From Bacteroidales bacterium (lineage in GTDB: Bacteria > Bacteroidota > Bacteroidia > Bacteroidales > P3): a stretch of DNA of 7,556 nucleotides. The translations under genes were made by a program, and so were the position numbers. A model generated the notes under the pieces. That model did not search any database and was not told the DNA's origin. It saw only the letters and a program-made list of their open reading frames with translations. Numbering within the stretch: position 1 is the stretch's first letter; every line of letters starts with the position of its first letter. Shown piece after piece: positions 6,439-7,556 of the stretch. Where the stretch lies: positions 598,774-606,329 of the forward strand of contig JABUUQ010000002.1 of the NCBI GenBank assembly GCA_021443125.1, given 5' to 3'.

Positions 6439-6708
6439 ATGTATTTAACAAGCGAAAAGAAAAGAGAAATTTTTGGCCAGTTTGGTAAGAATGAACAAGA
6501 TACTGGCTCTACAGAAGGTCAAATAGCATTATTTACTTTCCGTATCAAGCACCTTACAGAATACTGCAAGGAACACAAGAACGACAAATTCACTAACAGA
6601 GCTTTGGTTCGTTTGGTTGGTAAGAGAAGAAAACTTCTTGATTATTTGAAGAAAAAAGATATTGAAAGATATCGTACTCTTATCAAGGCTTTAGGTTTAA
6701 GAAAATAA
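6439..6708 (+). CDS. rpsO: 30S ribosomal protein S15
   Basis: An 89-residue S15, the usual length, which binds 16S rRNA early in assembly of the 30S platform. Family signatures are the DTGSTEGQIAL stretch (21-31), LVGKRRKLLDYLKKKD (59-74) and the C-terminal ALGLRK. It aligns without gaps to E. coli S15 as I recall it. Asp49 of the rRNA-contacting set is kept, but the His at position 42 is Tyr and Ser52 is Thr. The ATG at 6439 is chosen because MYLTSEKKREIF is the family N-terminus. A TTG at 6370 in the same frame would begin inside the promoter. No Shine-Dalgarno site precedes it; the upstream bases are A-rich (GACAAAAGT). It has its own promoter and is followed by an intrinsic terminator and then pnp. 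S15 represses its own mRNA in E. coli, but I see no evident equivalent site in this leader. Confidence 0.97.
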   Translation: MYLTSEKKREIFGQFGKNEQDTGSTEGQIALFTFRIKHLTEYCKEHKNDKFTNRALVRLVGKRRKLLDYLKKKDIERYRTLIKALGLRK

Positions 6709-6741
6709 GCAAATATTTTTGTAACTTTATAAGCAAATTGG

Positions 6742-6780
6742 AAGGCAAATAACTAAAAATGTGTTGTTGTTTGCCTTTTT
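6742..6780 (+). terminator. Intrinsic terminator after rpsO
   Basis: AAGGCAAATAAC (6742-6753) pairs with GTTGTTTGCCTT (6766-6777): 12 pairs including one G-T, with a 12-base loop, followed by TTTTT at 6776-6780 and another T-rich run (CTATTTTTTA). It starts about 33 bases after the rpsO stop. The stem is only moderately GC-rich, so some read-through into pnp is plausible. Confidence 0.7.
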
Positions 6781-6830
6781 CTATTTTTTATGAAACGAAG
6801 CCAGATGCAAAACTATTAAAAATCAAATAA

Positions 6831-6840
6831 TTGTATTTTG
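6831..6840 (+). promoter_or_regulatory. Possible weak pnp promoter
   Basis: TTGTATTTTG resembles the TTGTACyTTTG seen at the other three promoters but is one base shorter between TA and TTTG. No TTTG -33 element is visible at the usual distance. If used, the transcript would begin within or just before the stem-loop at 6842-6866. pnp may instead depend on read-through from rpsO. Confidence 0.25.
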
Positions 6841-6841
6841 G

Positions 6842-6866
6842 AACTCAGGAAGGCTTCGACTGAGTT
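6842..6866 (+). promoter_or_regulatory. Stem-loop in the pnp leader
   Basis: AACTCAG (6842-6848) pairs perfectly with CTGAGTT (6860-6866); inside it GAA/TTC can pair around GGC, leaving two unpaired bases (GA). It lies 22 bases before the pnp ATG and has no T tract, so it is not a terminator. GGCTTCG within it (6852-6858) can instead pair with CGAAGCC at 6796-6802. E. coli pnp is autoregulated through an RNase III-cleaved leader hairpin, so a leader structure here could serve a similar purpose. That role is inference. It could also be a copy of a dispersed palindrome. Confidence 0.45.
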
Positions 6867-6888
6867 AGATGTTAAATAAACAAAAAAG

Positions 6889-7556
6889 ATGATTGGTATT
6901 AAAAAAACTTTCACCCTTGCAGATGGACGCCAGATAGAAATAGAAACTGGCAAACTTGCAAAGCAAGCAGACGGTTCTGCTGTCGTTAGAATGGGTGATA
7001 CGATGATTCTTGCTACAGTTTGTGCGAAAAAAGAAGCTGGAGCAGATGTTGACTTTATGCCTTTGTCAGTAGACTATCAAGAAAAGTATGCTGCAAATGG
7101 CAAATTCCCTGGTGGTTTCTTCAAAAGAGAGGCAAGACCTTCAGAATATGAAATTCTGATTGCTCGTTTGGTGGATAGAGCTCTTAGACCTTTGTTCCCA
7201 GATAATTATCACGCAGAAGTTCAAGTACAAATAACACTTATCTCTGGTGATAGGAACAATCCGCCTGATGCTTTGGCTGCTTTGGCTGCTGCAAGTGCTT
7301 TGGCAGTAAGTGATATTCCTTTTGACGGACCTGTTTCTGAATGTAGAGTTTCTCTAATTGACGGAGAATTCAAGATAAACCCTAACTACGAAGAACAAGA
7401 AAGAGCAACACTTGACCTTATGGTAGCTGCAACTGCAGACAACATAATGATGGTTGAGGGAGAAATGAAAGAAGTTTCAGAAGATGTTATGCTGAACGCT
7501 TTGAAAGCTGCTCACGATTCTATAAAGATACATTGCCAAGCTCTTGCTGAGCTTAC
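6889..7556 (+). CDS. pnp: Polynucleotide phosphorylase (N-terminal part; runs off the window)
   Basis: The first 222 codons plus two bases of PNPase, the trimeric phosphate-dependent 3'-5' exoribonuclease that degrades mRNA and can add 3' tails. The full protein is usually about 700 residues, so most of the gene, including the second RNase PH domain and the KH and S1 RNA-binding domains, lies beyond the right edge. The visible part is the first RNase PH domain: IGIKKTFTLADGRQIEIETGKLA at the start, GGFFKREARPSE (75-86) and LVDRALRPLFP (94-104). FFKR (77-80) corresponds to the FFRR loop that contacts RNA in the central pore, and DRNNPPDALA (121-130) is the conserved helix start. The helical linker begins near 215. 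The ATG at 6889 follows an A-rich stretch (CAAAAAAG) and no Shine-Dalgarno site. The frame is intact throughout, and the break is due only to the window edge. Confidence 0.97.
   Translation, partial: MIGIKKTFTLADGRQIEIETGKLAKQADGSAVVRMGDTMILATVCAKKEAGADVDFMPLSVDYQEKYAANGKFPGGFFKREARPSEYEILIARLVDRALRPLFPDNYHAEVQVQITLISGDRNNPPDALAALAAASALAVSDIPFDGPVSECRVSLIDGEFKINPNYEEQERATLDLMVAATADNIMMVEGEMKEVSEDVMLNALKAAHDSIKIHCQALAEL

Noticed and set aside
6705..6738. ATAAGCAAAT direct repeat at 6705-6714 and 6729-6738 after rpsO
   Set aside because: Low-complexity 10-bp repeat; the first copy overlaps the rpsO stop codon and no function is implied.

Overview
The window looks like a core-chromosome segment from an AT-rich member of the Bacteroidota, probably Bacteroidales. 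The protein sequences suggest this. So do three promoters carrying the Bacteroidota housekeeping -7 motif TAnnTTTG, and start codons preceded by A-rich sequence instead of Shine-Dalgarno sites. I cannot name a genus. I see no CRISPR array, phage gene, transposase, tRNA or rRNA.

Layout: positions 1-116 hold two adjacent stem-loops that end a leftward transcription unit. Positions 117-5334 are that unit, read right to left: mfd (transcription-repair coupling factor), then after a 22-base gap recJ (single-strand DNA exonuclease). Positions 5335-5593 form a divergent promoter region. It contains a terminator-like palindrome, a direct repeat and a degraded second copy of the repeat found beside the recJ terminator. 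Rightward genes follow: an FKBP-type lipoprotein (5594-6316), rpsO for ribosomal protein S15 (6439-6708), an intrinsic terminator, a structured leader, and the first 222 codons of pnp (polynucleotide phosphorylase), which runs off the window.

Functionally there are two housekeeping blocks. mfd-recJ links removal of stalled RNA polymerase and recruitment of excision repair to a 5'-3' exonuclease used in recombinational and mismatch repair. rpsO-pnp is a gene pair kept together in many bacteria, joining a 30S protein to an RNA-degrading phosphorylase. The FKBP lipoprotein has its own promoter and probably acts in the cell envelope.

I found no convincing new multi-gene system. The most interesting signals are non-coding: (i) a colinear 63-bp repeat, conserved at both ends and diverged in the middle, bracketing mfd-recJ; (ii) a terminator-like palindrome lying between two divergent promoters, where nothing needs terminating; (iii) an mfd promoter so close to its ATG that the mRNA should be nearly leaderless; (iv) two mutually exclusive stem-loops in the pnp leader. 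Two protein details also stand out: loss of the FKBP pocket tryptophan and a His-to-Tyr change in S15.
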